The notes under the pieces are model-generated. The model was not told where the DNA came from, searched no databases, and worked only from the letters and a program-made list of their open reading frames with translations. From NCBI RefSeq assembly GCF_945859705.1, contig NC_079134.1, positions 68,692,625 to 68,756,624 of the forward strand: 64,000 nucleotides of DNA. The letters run 5' to 3'. Below are positions 10,718 to 20,789 of the stretch, piece after piece. The stretch comes from Episyrphus balteatus (taxonomy: Eukaryota > Arthropoda > Insecta > Diptera > Syrphidae). Made by a program: the position numbers and the translations under genes. Position 1 is the first letter of the stretch. Each line of letters begins with the position of its first letter.

Positions 10718-11066
10718 TTATTCGGTTTCCATTTCGGAGTTATAACTTAATTCGCCCGGGTTAAGTTCTGCTGTAAAACTAAGATCCGTATCATTGGTTA
10801 CTAAATATTGGCATATATCTCGATCATAACTTGATATGTGTGGGTTTTTTGACCGGAAATGTGACAACTGCGGATCAGATGAAATCAGTAAATGATTAAC
10901 TAAATCTGTCATAGTATGATTTCTCGACGTTTTTCTGGTGTGATCTAATCTAGCTTTTCGTATTTCCTTATGGCTTGCTTCTAAGGCTTCTTCTGAAAGG
11001 ACACCAATTGGTAGTTCGAAAAAACTTATTATATCCTTCCCATGAATCAGAAGTTTGTGCACGCTG
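10718..11066 (-). CDS. Transib transposase, C-terminal part after the insertion
   Basis: The last 115 or so codons of the transposase, ending TAA. It begins within the shared SVHKLLIHG block and contains LPIGVLSEEALEASHKEI then RKARLDHTRKTSR and LLISSDPQLS, a set of motifs conserved at the C-terminus of Transib transposases; acidic residues in SEEALE are candidates for the third catalytic position (assignment not certain). It is separated from the main exon only by the 892-bp insertion at 11067-11958. Removing that insertion and one CGCTG copy keeps the frame open through YMPSSVHKLL, strong evidence for one ancestral gene of about 680 residues. Confidence 0.78.
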
Positions 11067-11958
11067 CACATAGGAGTATTTCGATCAAAAACCTGGACAA
11101 AATTAGTTTTTGAAGTAAAAGTAATTATTTTTGCTAAAAATTATTATTTATGCAAGGAAATAATTTTTTTTCAGCAAAACTTTGAAAACGCTTGTGAGAA
11201 GAAAAACTAAAAAAAATAGTATGAAATTTAATACACCCAAAATGTAAAAAAATTAAAATCTAAAATATTAGACCTTCTAGAATGGAACCATTGTGATTTT
11301 TAGGCTTAGTGAATCCAAATGTATTAATATCAATAAAAAAAATTTCTGGAAAATGTTAACAACCAGTTAAAATTAAACGTAGGGCGTATGAGTGATTTTT
11401 CTAATAGTGAAAATTTCACTCGCAAATTATTTTGTTAATCGCAAAAAATCGCACCCAATTTTTTGATATTAAATTTAAAGAATAGTCAAAGTTATCATAA
11501 ATCTATGTATCGAAGCAGAATAGGAGGGAATACTATAACAAAACACTTAGACTTTAAAAAAAAGTAAATAAAAATATCTATATGTGGCAGACTCTTTTCC
11601 CACTGTCATTTACTCAAACAAAAAAAAATTAATATTTCCATAACTACTCTTTAATTATTATTCAATACCTGCAATTGTATTTTTCATATGAAAATTTAAT
11701 GTTTAAAAGCACACTTGCTCACAATCAATCTCTAAATATACTCACCAAATCAGCAAAAATTACAAAAAAAATTCCAGAAAATAAACAGCTGACTTTGAAC
11801 TTGTTTTGACACACCAAACACTTTACCACAAAAAAAAAGAAGTCCATTGTATGATCCCATGTATATTTAGCATCCGCTTTGTAAAAACTTTAATTCAAAA
11901 TTTTGATTTTTAGAAAATCGACTTTTGTCCAGCTTTTCGACCAGAATACTCCTATGTG
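11067..11958. mobile_element. Non-autonomous Transib-type element inside the transposase gene
   Basis: Inverted ends begin CACATAGGAGTATT and match for about 40 bp with small differences (GGTCGAAAAGCTGGACAAAA against GATCAAAAACCTGGACAAAA). The flanking repeat is CGCTG (11062-11066 and 11959-11963), 5 bp and GC-rich. CAC-initial ends plus this duplication indicate a Transib-type non-autonomous element of 892 bp. No coding capacity. Its ends differ from those of the host Transib beyond CACA, so it probably belongs to another Transib family. Confidence 0.8.
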
Positions 11959-13309
11959 CGCTGCTTGGCATGTAGTACCAATTGTATTTTCTTAAATAAA
12001 TGCTCTTTGTTTCTTCAAGCAGCTTCACAAAATTTTGAATGTTTATTTGACGACCACATGCGATTGTTCGTAAAACAATTCCAAAATTGAAAATCAGGTC
12101 CTTGTCAACACCAGTAATTTCAGAGCTAAGCTCTGGATTTGCGAAAAATTTCCTCGCAGTATTCCCATCATTGGTAGTCCCATATCCTGGCTTAGGAATG
12201 TCGACAAGGAGCCCCATTCTTTCTCTAAAATTTTGTTGGATCTGTTTTTTCCTTTCCTCGAATATTATTTTATTCTCTTCTCCACGAACTGCCCAAACTT
12301 GGAGTGGTAGTCTATATGCGATGTGGAGCAAACATTCGAAGCACCTTATCCAGGAATGAAGAGATGACATGCCGTATTTGTAATTTTCGGCATTTGGTGT
12401 TCGTTCCGCAATGGTTAATAAATTCATTTGAGAAGGTTTCGCTCCACAAATGTAACAGTTTTGAGCTGCGTTCGCTCCACTTAATGCATTTATCGCACTC
12501 CCATCAAGCATTGTCAACAACATTCTATATGAAACCGAAATGTGTTTGCCATCAATTGAAGCTTCATAGCGTACAAGCTCTGAAATAGCCTTTTCCATTT
12601 TGCTTTGCTCAGATCTAATGAGCGCACTATTTTCTTTTGCAAAAATTAATTTTATCGGTCTGCAGAATAGGGTCGAACCTGGTCGAGAATTTACCCAAAT
12701 TTCTTTTTCATTTACAGAATCCAACAGTTTAAGAGGCACTAGAGCTGTGACAAATAAGAAGCTGTCTGTATCGGTTCGACTATTCTCAAAAATTTGTTTA
12801 TAGTTGCTGTGTCCAGAACTTCCATCAAAACCCCATTTACAAACTAAATTAAAGGTTTGGCTTTGGCTTGTTTTTTCCAATGCTCCTTCAGTTTCGTTTA
12901 CTACGTTCAGTATACTTTTCGAAGTTTTATCAAGCAAGGATTGCAAATTAACGTCCGCCATAGTTTCTGAAACAACAGCAACTTCTGGCAATATGTCGGA
13001 CTTATATTTTTGCAATTTATAGTAACTTGGAAAGAAATCCTTATGTATACTGTTAACCACAGACCGAAGTAAAGCATATTTTCTTTTTGACAAATCCAAG
13101 TCCAAGTAAAGTGCTAGGGTTTGCTGTAGTGACAAGGTTTTGTCATTTATACCTGAAGGACGACCAGTCATTTTTGCCGCATATTCCAACTCCTCTGGAA
13201 TGTGTTGTGAAACAAGTTCTTGAACTCGGCGTTTTTTGGTGCGATCACTACACATTTCAAAGCTTTTATTTGGCCTTCCCTTGCTCGTACTTGGCATGTT
13301 TTGATTACA
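11959..13309 (-). CDS. Transib transposase, main exon (catalytic core), broken at its 3' side
   Basis: About 450 codons resemble Transib/RAG1 cores. Counting from the ATG at 13297, residues 154-166 (KWGFDGSSGHSNY) hold the likely first catalytic Asp (158, as in RAG1 CDGMGD). LTMLDGSAIN holds the likely second Asp (265), followed by CYICGAKP (C281, C284), matching the C-x2-C zinc ligands after RAG1 D708. Later come HSWIRCFECLLHIAYRL and NDGNTARKFF, like RAG1 GNFARKL. The frame is open up to the insertion at 11958, beyond which it runs into foreign sequence and stops near 11867. The enzyme would cut DNA at the heptamer ends and join it to GC-rich targets; this copy is disrupted. Confidence 0.8.
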
Positions 13310-13626
13310 CTATAATTTATAAATGTTTAAAAAAAATGTATGAATTTTTTTTATTTTTTTTATTTTTTGATTTATTTTAATCCAAGCATTTTTTATTAAA
13401 GTGGTTAAACTTCATAATTACTTTTACCATTTACACAGTCAACGTACATAAATGAACGAAGTACAGACACTTAACAGTACTGGAGCGATTGAGACTATTG
13501 GCTGTGACAACACAAGATACTGACACAAGAAAGACACTTAGAAACAAAGAAAGAACATATATTAAATTTTATAGATAATACTGGTTTGAGAAGTATTTCT
13601 TGTTTTAAACTGATGTTATCACTTAC

Positions 13627-13980
13627 GCAATCAAGTATAGCCTTAGGTATATTAAGATAAGAATCCAGCCATGATTCGTTAGCACTCATGAACCGATTTA
13701 GTGTTCTGGAAGACTGTTCCCACTTCTGCTTTACCCTGAGGCAATAAAATTTAGCAACTTCCTTTATTTGCATTTCCAGCTCTCCTGTGGACTCTTCTAA
13801 ACCAAGGAGTTGTTGTATTCTTAGGCAAACGTTATCAAATTTGCTTGTTCTGGCACTATCCAGCCAAGTTTCTAAAATTTGGCCATTTTTGATACAGGGG
13901 GTTGCACCTAAAAAACATGATTTTGAGTACTGGGGGCAAAATGGGGCAAGTTTTTTTTTTTTGATTCCGTTAGAGGACAC
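13627..13980 (-). CDS. Transib transposase, 5' exon (N-terminal region)
   Basis: A minus-strand exon of up to 118 codons ends exactly at a consensus donor GTAAGT (13626-13621). After a 317-bp intron, an acceptor ending AG at 13311-13310 restores the same frame four codons before the ATG at 13297, so the two pieces splice in phase. It encodes a Cys- and Trp-containing N-terminal region (SKSCFLGATPC, FYCLRVKQKWEQSSRTLNRF, WLDSYL) with no domain I can name. The true start is uncertain: an alternative acceptor-like TTTTTTAG at about 13909 could begin this exon further in. Confidence 0.6.
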
Positions 13981-14424
13981 TTTACTGAGTCTAAAACCAT
14001 TAAAACCCCAGAAAGCCTTTTAGGTGTAAAAAAGAAAATCTAACTTAAAGTCAAAAAAATTTTTTATTTTTTTTTTTTTATCCACACTTGAAAAATCACG
14101 AATAAAAAAAAACACAACAAAACAAAAATATTCTTGTTATTAAATATTAATTAAAATACCTTGATAAGTGTTATTATCCATTATTAAATTAATTTTTTAC
14201 CGCACACAAAATTTTAGGAGTTATAGAAAATACAATTAAAAACACCTGATTTTTTACCACGAAAAAAAAATTAAATTTGACAATGTTTGCCGCTCTATTA
14301 CTTTTACACTAATGAGTCAATGCAAATAATTTTGATGCAGTTAGAACCTTAATATATTTGGGATGACTTACCAATCACTCAAAAGTACCGCAATAACATT
14401 CGATTTTTTTATTTATTGCTATGG

Positions 14425-14438
14425 GTCGTCCCACTGTG
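14425..14438 (-). repeat. Right terminal inverted repeat of Transib element
   Basis: GTCGTCCCACTGTG, the complement of the left end, followed directly by the target duplication CGGCG. Confidence 0.88.
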
Positions 14439-14810
14439 CGGCGGCGGCGTCCCCAAGCCATTCAGTGTGAATGTCTGATCGATAAGAGGAGCTATTCAGC
14501 GGAGAGCTGAAGCAAAAATAAAAAGTAAGTATTTTATTAGATTACGTAGTAATTTTTTATTTAAAAGTATTTATTTATTAAAAGTACACATTTATTTTGA
14601 TAAATAATTTGTTTTTCATCTAGTACAGGAAAGATAGACTTTTTCGTGGAACGAAATACAGGACGGCTGATTTTTTCAAATATGAGAGAAGGGTATTAGA
14701 AAAGCTTAAGTCCTGGTTTTCGGGACGCCAACCCCCTGGCGAAATCCACCATTTTGAAAAACCCGAATTGGTCTATATAGACCGGTCAAATTAGACTAAA
14801 ATGAGGGGGT

Positions 14811-16110
14811 GAGGTTACATTAATTCCCAGGAAGCTGAAAATTGGTAGGATTGTTGGAAACACCATCATAAATTAAATCTGAAAAGTCCTTATCGATCCG
14901 AGGTCTGGAAAAAAATTTACGGGGGGTCAAAGGTCATAAAAACTGGTTTTTCACGATTTTCAGCAAAACGGTTAGTCTTATCAAAAAAATTTCAATCCAA
15001 GAATTGTAGACCAGATTATTCTATATAAAAAGTGGCATGACACTTTTTTTCCTAAGACCCACCGTTTCTTAGGTATAACGATTCAAAAAGTTGAAGTTGA
15101 GTTGTAATCGTCATAATCAGGCCTATTCTAAAAAAAAACTCCTAATTGAAAAGTTCCTGAAATTTCATTATTTTTTACTTCCTTATTCCCCTTAGACGAG
15201 AATATTTTTAAGAAAGTTGGCCACTTAGGTTTCTATAGATTTATTTTTTACCACAGGTGTTTAAAATTTTTCATAAAATACTTTTTTTACATTTTGCATC
15301 AAAAAATAGATTTCAAAATTTTTTTTACGAAAATATGCAATAGCTATGCAGTTTTTAAAGCATTTTTGTACTCATACAATTATTGTAGAAAATTATAAAA
15401 AAAAGAAATAAATAAAATTCATTCATTCGTGGTTGTAGTGAACGAAAACATAAGATGATAAAATTTAAAATACACTGAACGAAAAAAAGCCAATATTTTA
15501 TGAACTATTTGCGATAGAACTTTTTTCTTTCTGTTTTTAGAACAGTCATAAGTGTAGCTATCAGACGTTTTAGGGTTGTCCATTCTCTATTGCACACCCT
15601 GTATATATTCAGACATATTCTAAACAAAAATTCCCAGGGAAATGGTTTCGGGAGAACGGCCCCAATCGGAAAAATGGCGAAAATTTCCATTTTTTTTTTG
15701 CTTTCCCATATTCTTAACCATTGAAGAACGAAATTCAAGTAAAAAAATAATGAAATTTCAGGAACTTTTCAGTTAGGAGTTTTTTTTTAGAATAGGCCTG
15801 ATTATGACGATTACAACTCAACTTCAACTTTTTGAATCGTTATACCTAAGAAACGGTGGGTCTTAGGAAAAAAAGTGTCATGACACTTTTTATATAGAAT
15901 AATCTGGTCTACAATTCTTGGATTGAAAATTTTTTGATAAGACTAACCGTTTTGCTGAAAATCGTGAAAAACCAGTTTTTGTGACCTTTGACCCCCCCGT
16001 AAATTTTTTTCCAGACCTCGGATCGATGAGGACTTTTTAGATTTAAGTTATGATGGTGTTTCCAACAATCCTACCAATTTTCAGCTTGCTGGGAATTAAT
16101 GTAACCTCGG
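14811..16110. repeat. Long inverted repeat (370-bp arms)
   Basis: Arm 14811-15180 is the reverse complement of 15747-16110 with few differences, including the blocks CCTAAGACCCACCGTTTC and GACGATTACAACTCAAC. The 560-bp centre is AT-rich and non-coding. Confidence 0.85.
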
Positions 16111-17588
16111 ATGTCTAAATTGACCGGACTAATATCTACTTAACTACTGGCTTGACCGAATAAGTTACTCAACCAAAGTTATAGTTAATATAATTAAATT
16201 TTCTTGTGCATTCACTGTTTTTCAGCGAGGACAACACTTTTAAGGTTATGTCGTTTTATTTTTTCTTTGTTTTTTTAATTTTTCTTAGTCACTATGATAG
16301 TAACATAAATTTTTATCATCACAAAAGTTGTAGAGCATCAAATTTCCATTAATTTGGTATACTTTTGAAGATTATATGACTTTTCAAACCAGAGATACCG
16401 AACTTTAAAGAGTAATTCCTCTCAATATCTTCAAACAATATACTTATATGTTTTTCCATAAGGTATGAAAAGAAGGCTTTATCGTGTACGTTATGTAAAA
16501 ACAAGAAAAATATGATATGAGTGGGAGTGTGTTTCCCATTATTAAGGTGGGTCGGGCAATTTCCTCTAAATATTAATTTAATATTAAAAGAACAAAAAAT
16601 AATGTTAAAACTTACAATAATGTGGTATAAATATTTTGTTTTAAGTCAAACATCCAACTTTCATGATGCTAAAAAATTATGTAACTATCATAAGGACTGA
16701 GAAAAATTAAAAAAACCGAAAAAATAAAAAATAAAACGAAATAACCTCAAAAGTGTTGTTCTCGATGAAAAACTGTGAATGCACAAGAAAAGATATTTAT
16801 ACTACCTATAACTTTGGTTAAGTAACTTATTCAGTCAAACCAATAGTTAAGTAGATATAGACCGATTCGCGTTTTTCAAAATGGCGGTTTTCGCCAGGGG
16901 GTTGGCGTCTCGAAAACCAGGACTTAAGCTTTTCTAATACCCTTCTTTCAGATTTGAAAAAAAAAACAGAGTTCCTATATTTCGTTCCACAAAATTCCTG
17001 TTTTTTACTAAATTTCCTGTACTAAAACTATAGTTTTCAGATCAATAACTTTCGAATCGTACAACGCATGACTTTAAAAAATATAAGAAATTATTTGAAA
17101 TTTGATGGTCTATAGCTTTTACTGTTTAAGAAATTATGTAACTGTTACCGGGAATAATACAAAGTTTAAAAAAAGCAAAAACAAAAAAAAAACAACATAA
17201 CCTCAACAACATATCACAAAGAAAAAGATAATTAAATTTCCAAGAACTTTGATCTGATAACCATTTCTCTAGGACCAATAGTTTTAGACATATAGATAGA
17301 TTCGCGTTTTTCAAAATGGCGGATTTCGCCAGGGGGTTGCAGTCCCGAAAACCAGGACTTAAAGCTTTTCTAATACCCCTCTTTCGGATTTGAAAAATTC
17401 AGCCGTCCTGTATTTCGTTCCACAATATGCCTGGGGGGTCATTCCGTAATTTTGAAAACGATAATCGAATCGATGATAATCGTTTTACAGTTTGAGAATC
17501 TTAAAAGCTATTTTAAGTCATTTCTGATTCAATATTTCCTAAATAGTTTATATAAATAAAAGTTTTCTTATCCTCAGGAGTCGTATTA

Positions 17589-17650
17589 GTCTAGGTGATT
17601 TAGTAGTTGCCTTTTACTCGGGTGTCCAAGGTTCGATTCCAGAAATGGAA
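17589..17650 (+). repeat. tRNA-like segment in left arm of element A
   Basis: Sequence starting GTCTAGGTGATTTAGTAG, followed by a good B box GGTTCGATTCC at 17630. It resembles the internal promoter of a tRNA-derived SINE but has no clean cloverleaf. The inverted copy is at 18485-18552. Confidence 0.5.
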
Positions 17651-18484
17651 ATTGTTTTTTTTTTTTTTTTTATTTTCTCAATAATCGTCAATTAATAAAC
17701 GATAGCTAAATAGGTCTCGTTTTTGGAGAATTTATTCGTTTTTGGATGCAATATTTGATTTTTTTAAGGTGTTTATTGATTTATTCCAATCACCGATTAA
17801 TTTGCAAACTCCATAACCAAAAAAAAAATATTAATGATTAATTTCTACAAATAACAATAATGTTAGAGTAAATTATTTTAATATGTGTAACATATGTATG
17901 TAAGTTTTGACTTTTGGGTCATTAAAAAAATTCATATTGACCCAGCTATAGCAAAATTTTTAGACGTTTAAACGCACTATTTTTGGAAAATGAAAATTTA
18001 TATAGGTACGATACGATTAAGAAGGCAACTTAGAGACAAATCAAATCCTTTGTCTCTTCCATCGCATATGTAAGTGTACATGACCATTTTGATAATAATT
18101 CTCACAGATTTTTTCAAAACTTTCGCCTATCCAAAGAAGCGTTCGTTTTAGTATAAGAAACTTTTAATTTAAACAACGGCCGCCGTTCAACATACATTCC
18201 GCCTATATCTTGTATTAAAAAACGAATAGTTTTTCGATGCACATAATAAAATAATTTATTCTTACATTATGGTTATTTGTAGAAATTAATCATTAATATT
18301 TTTTTTTTGGTTGTGGAGTTTGCAAATTAATCGGTGATTGGAATAAATCAAAAAAAACACTTTAAAAATTCAAATATTGCATCCAAAAACGAATAATTCT
18401 CCAAAAACGAGACCTATTTAGCTATCGTTTATTAATTGACGATTATTGACGATTATTGAGAAAATAAAAACAAAAAAAAACAAT

Positions 18485-18552
18485 TTCCATTTCTGGAATC
18501 GAACTTCGGACACCCGAGTAAGAGGCAACTACTAAATCACCTAGACTAATAC
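18485..18552 (-). repeat. tRNA-like segment in right arm of element A
   Basis: Reverse complement of 17589-17650. The B box here reads GAAGTTCGATTCC, altered from the left copy. Confidence 0.5.
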
Positions 18553-19445
18553 GACTTCTGAGGATAAGAAAACTTTTATTTATACAGGGTGTCCCAAAAG
18601 TAATGGATCAAACGAAATATGCTGATAGGCCAACTTTAGGGCTCTCAGAATTTAGTAACTTGTTCATCCCAAATCTTTACGGTTTTCAATTTAATGCAGT
18701 TTTTGTGAATTATCGAAAAATCTCGACTTTGCAACAGTATTTTGCTTCCTCCGGTCATAATTGATTTTTGTTTTTTACAATTCTTTCACTAAAACATTGC
18801 CTAATAATAAGAAATAATTATTTAATCAAAATATTTTTTATTTCATACGCCATTTTGCTGCAAATTAATTAACAGTTCCATGTTTTATAAAAACTCAATT
18901 ACTTAATTTTTTTTTCAGAGCAACACACTGCAAAAAATTTGTATGGTGTGACACAGGTTAATTATTTTAAAAACTTGCCGTGTTATTGCACTTTTCAAAA
19001 ATGTATAAAAGTTTCCAAACTTGATGTTAGAACAAAAGATATTACAATTTTAATGCAACAGAACAGGCCTTTTCAGAGAAAAATAACAAAGAAAAATAAA
19101 CACATTTCCTCGACTGTTGTTTGTTTATTTCTTTTTGAATAAAAGCCTCGATTTTTGTTTGTTATTTTGCTCTAAAAACCCCTGTTTTTTTGCATTAAAA
19201 TTGTAATATCTTTCGTTCTAATTTGAACTTTGGAAATTTTTATACATTTTTGAAAAGTGCAATAACACGGCAAGTTTTTAAAATAATAAACCAGTATCAC
19301 ACCATACAATTTTTTTTCGGGATGTTCCTCTCAAATAAAAGTAAGAAATTGAGTTTTTATAAAACATGGAACTGTTAATTAATTTGCAGCAAAATGGCGT
19401 ATGAAATAAAAAATATTTTGATTAAATAATTATTTCTTATTATTA

Positions 19446-19845
19446 CACCCAGAGAAAAAACGCATAGTAATTTTTAATCCGTTCTACATTGAATCAATGG
19501 TGAAAAATATATTCATTAATTTTCTAAAAAGTCGTCCTATGCTTAACTTACAGTTTGTCACATCAATTTTTATAAGTGAGATGGCACAGTGGTAAAGCAC
19601 AAGCTTGTCAACCCAGGTATAGCAGGTTCGATCCCCAGCGGATGCCAGTTTTACTTTTTTTATTTTTTTAATGTGTGGACAACTTTGATTTAATGTGTGA
19701 ACAACTTTGATTTAATGTGTGAACAACTTTGATTTAAAGTGTGCTACTTTGATTCAATCATTTTCCACTTTAGGCTAAAAATGTAGTGATTTTCAATTGA
19801 TTCAAAGTGGTTTAGATTGATTTTACGTTGTTTTTTGGCTCAGTG
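19446..19845. mobile_element. 400-bp MITE C carrying a tRNA-like segment
   Basis: Begins CACCCAGAGAAAAAACG and ends, inverted, CACTGAGCCAAAAAACA; flanked by TA. The empty site TTATTATTAGGCAATG can be read from the other arm of element B near 18795. Interior: a tRNA-like segment, then AATGTGTGAACAACTTTGAT repeats. Confidence 0.8.
19576..19646 (+). repeat. tRNA-like segment inside MITE C
   Basis: Contains an A box matching TGGCACAGTGGT and a B box GGTTCGATCCC, spaced as in a tRNA gene, and ends GGATGCC. The stems do not pair well, so it is not called a tRNA gene. It looks like a SINE head captured by a DNA element. Confidence 0.55.
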
Positions 19846-20212
19846 TAGGCAATGTTTAAGTGAAAGAGTTGTAAAAAACAAAAATCAATTATGACCGTAG
19901 GAAGCAAAATACTGTTGCAAAGTCGAGATTTTTCGATAATTCACAAAAACTGCATTAAATTGAAAACCGTAAGGATTTGGGATGAACAAGTTACCAAATT
20001 CTGAGAGCCCTAAAGTTGGCCTATCTGCATATTTCGTTTGATCCATTACTTTTGGGACACCCTGTATAAACTATTTAGGAAATATTGAATCAGAATTGAC
20101 TTAAAATAGCTTTAAAGATTCTCAAACTGTAAAACGATTATCATCGATTCGATTATCGTTTTCAAAATTACGGAATGACCCCCCTGTTTTTTTACTAACT
20201 TTCCTGTACTAA

Positions 20213-20506
20213 TCATAAATATAGGAGATTTGTTCGATTTCCCATTTGCCGTAAATATATACGTATGTATTAATATATTTATATATATGTAGTGCTCTTC
20301 TTACACCACGCTGCCACCACCACGCTGCCGCCACATTATTGTCTGCCTCCGTTGTCGTTGTCGTCATTTGCCACTCCACGTTTCATCCAGTCACCACGTT
20401 GCTCCCGCCACCATCATCTTGCTAAAATAATTGCTGGTATATACCTACTTTTTATGATTTATATTCCATTCATCTTATCTTATATATACATATACATATA
20501 TATATA
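20213..20506. other. Low-complexity DNA
   Basis: TATATA tracts flank a GC-richer CCACCACGCTGCC segment. No gene. Confidence 0.5.
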
Positions 20507-20755
20507 AATCGATACCTTCCTAGAAGAATGTATTAAACGACATTCTCAAAATTTTTATAAACTTAAAACAAACTTGCTGTTCATTTATTTGTTGGTGGCC
20601 GATAAAATTTGTTTTAATATATTTCATTTGCATACATGCTAGGACACTAAAAACCAGAACGAAAACAAATAGCGCAATACACAGTACAGTGAAAATAAAA
20701 AAAATATTTTTCCCAGCACTGTCGCTTACTACATTCTTCCTGGGAAGTATCGATA
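20507..20755. mobile_element. Short inverted-repeat element, 249 bp
   Basis: ATCGATACCTTCCTAGAAGA at the left is matched by inverted ATCGATACTTCCCAGGAAGA at the right. Non-coding centre. Confidence 0.5.
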
Positions 20756-20789
20756 GTATAATTAACTAAAATTTCAAAGAAATGGAACT

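Larger units (their letters stand above)
10371..14438 (-). mobile_element. Transib (RAG1-like) DNA transposon
   Basis: The left end reads CACAGTGGGACGAC and the right end, inverted, CACAGTGGGACGACCC. Both are flanked by the 5-bp repeat CGGCG (10366-10370 and 14439-14443). Transib elements are known for 5-bp GC-rich target duplications and termini resembling the CACAGTG heptamer of V(D)J recombination signals, and this element has both. Between the ends is a minus-strand transposase gene with a RAG1/Transib-type core. Length is 4068 bp including an 892-bp insertion; without it about 3.2 kb, normal for Transib. Confidence 0.88.
18585..20064. mobile_element. Inverted-repeat element B (CAGGGTGTCCCAAAAG ends)
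   Basis: Ends CAGGGTGTCCCAAAAGTAAT inverted at both sides with arms of several hundred bp, flanked by TA. Comparison with the uninterrupted left arm of element A (TTTATATAAAC at 17548) shows the empty site and confirms a TA duplication, as for Tc1/mariner-type elements. The right arm is interrupted by element C. Non-coding. Confidence 0.85.
17434..20183. mobile_element. Inverted-repeat element A (GGGGGTCATTCCG ends), interrupted
   Basis: Ends GGGGGTCATTCCGTAATTTT inverted at both sides, flanked by an apparent 3-bp CTG repeat (17431-17433, 20184-20186). Arms of about 470 bp (17434-17900 with 18235-18584 plus 20065-20183) surround a 330-bp centre. The right arm is split by element B. Both arms contain a tRNA-like segment. 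Superfamily not assigned. Confidence 0.8.
14621..20212. mobile_element. Composite stack of nested inverted-repeat elements
   Basis: The outer ends are TA-GTACAGGAAAG (14621) and CTTTCCTGTAC-TA (20212). The left part (14627-17433) contains three sets of inverted copies: 14811-15180 with 15747-16110; 16120-16330 with 16655-16870; and 14640-14790 with 16860-17000 and again 17285-17430. A further element (17434-20183) is inserted near the right end; removing it rejoins TATGCCTG to TTTTTTACTAACTTTCC, as in the sister copy near 16995. No transposase frame was found, so the whole is non-autonomous. Confidence 0.75.

Noticed and set aside
11867..11958. End of the transposase frame as its natural C-terminus.
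   Set aside because: It lies in the inserted element; the conserved C-terminus is found at 10718-11066 after the insertion.
12087..13380. Plus-strand frames of 60-100 codons opposite the Transib transposase.
   Set aside because: They are antisense to a long conserved minus-strand frame and have no features of their own.
13787..14023. Plus-strand frame over the 5' exon of the transposase.
   Set aside because: Antisense of a spliced, phase-compatible exon; no independent evidence.
19576..19646. Functional tRNA gene.
   Set aside because: A and B boxes are good but acceptor and T stems do not pair well, and it lies inside a MITE.
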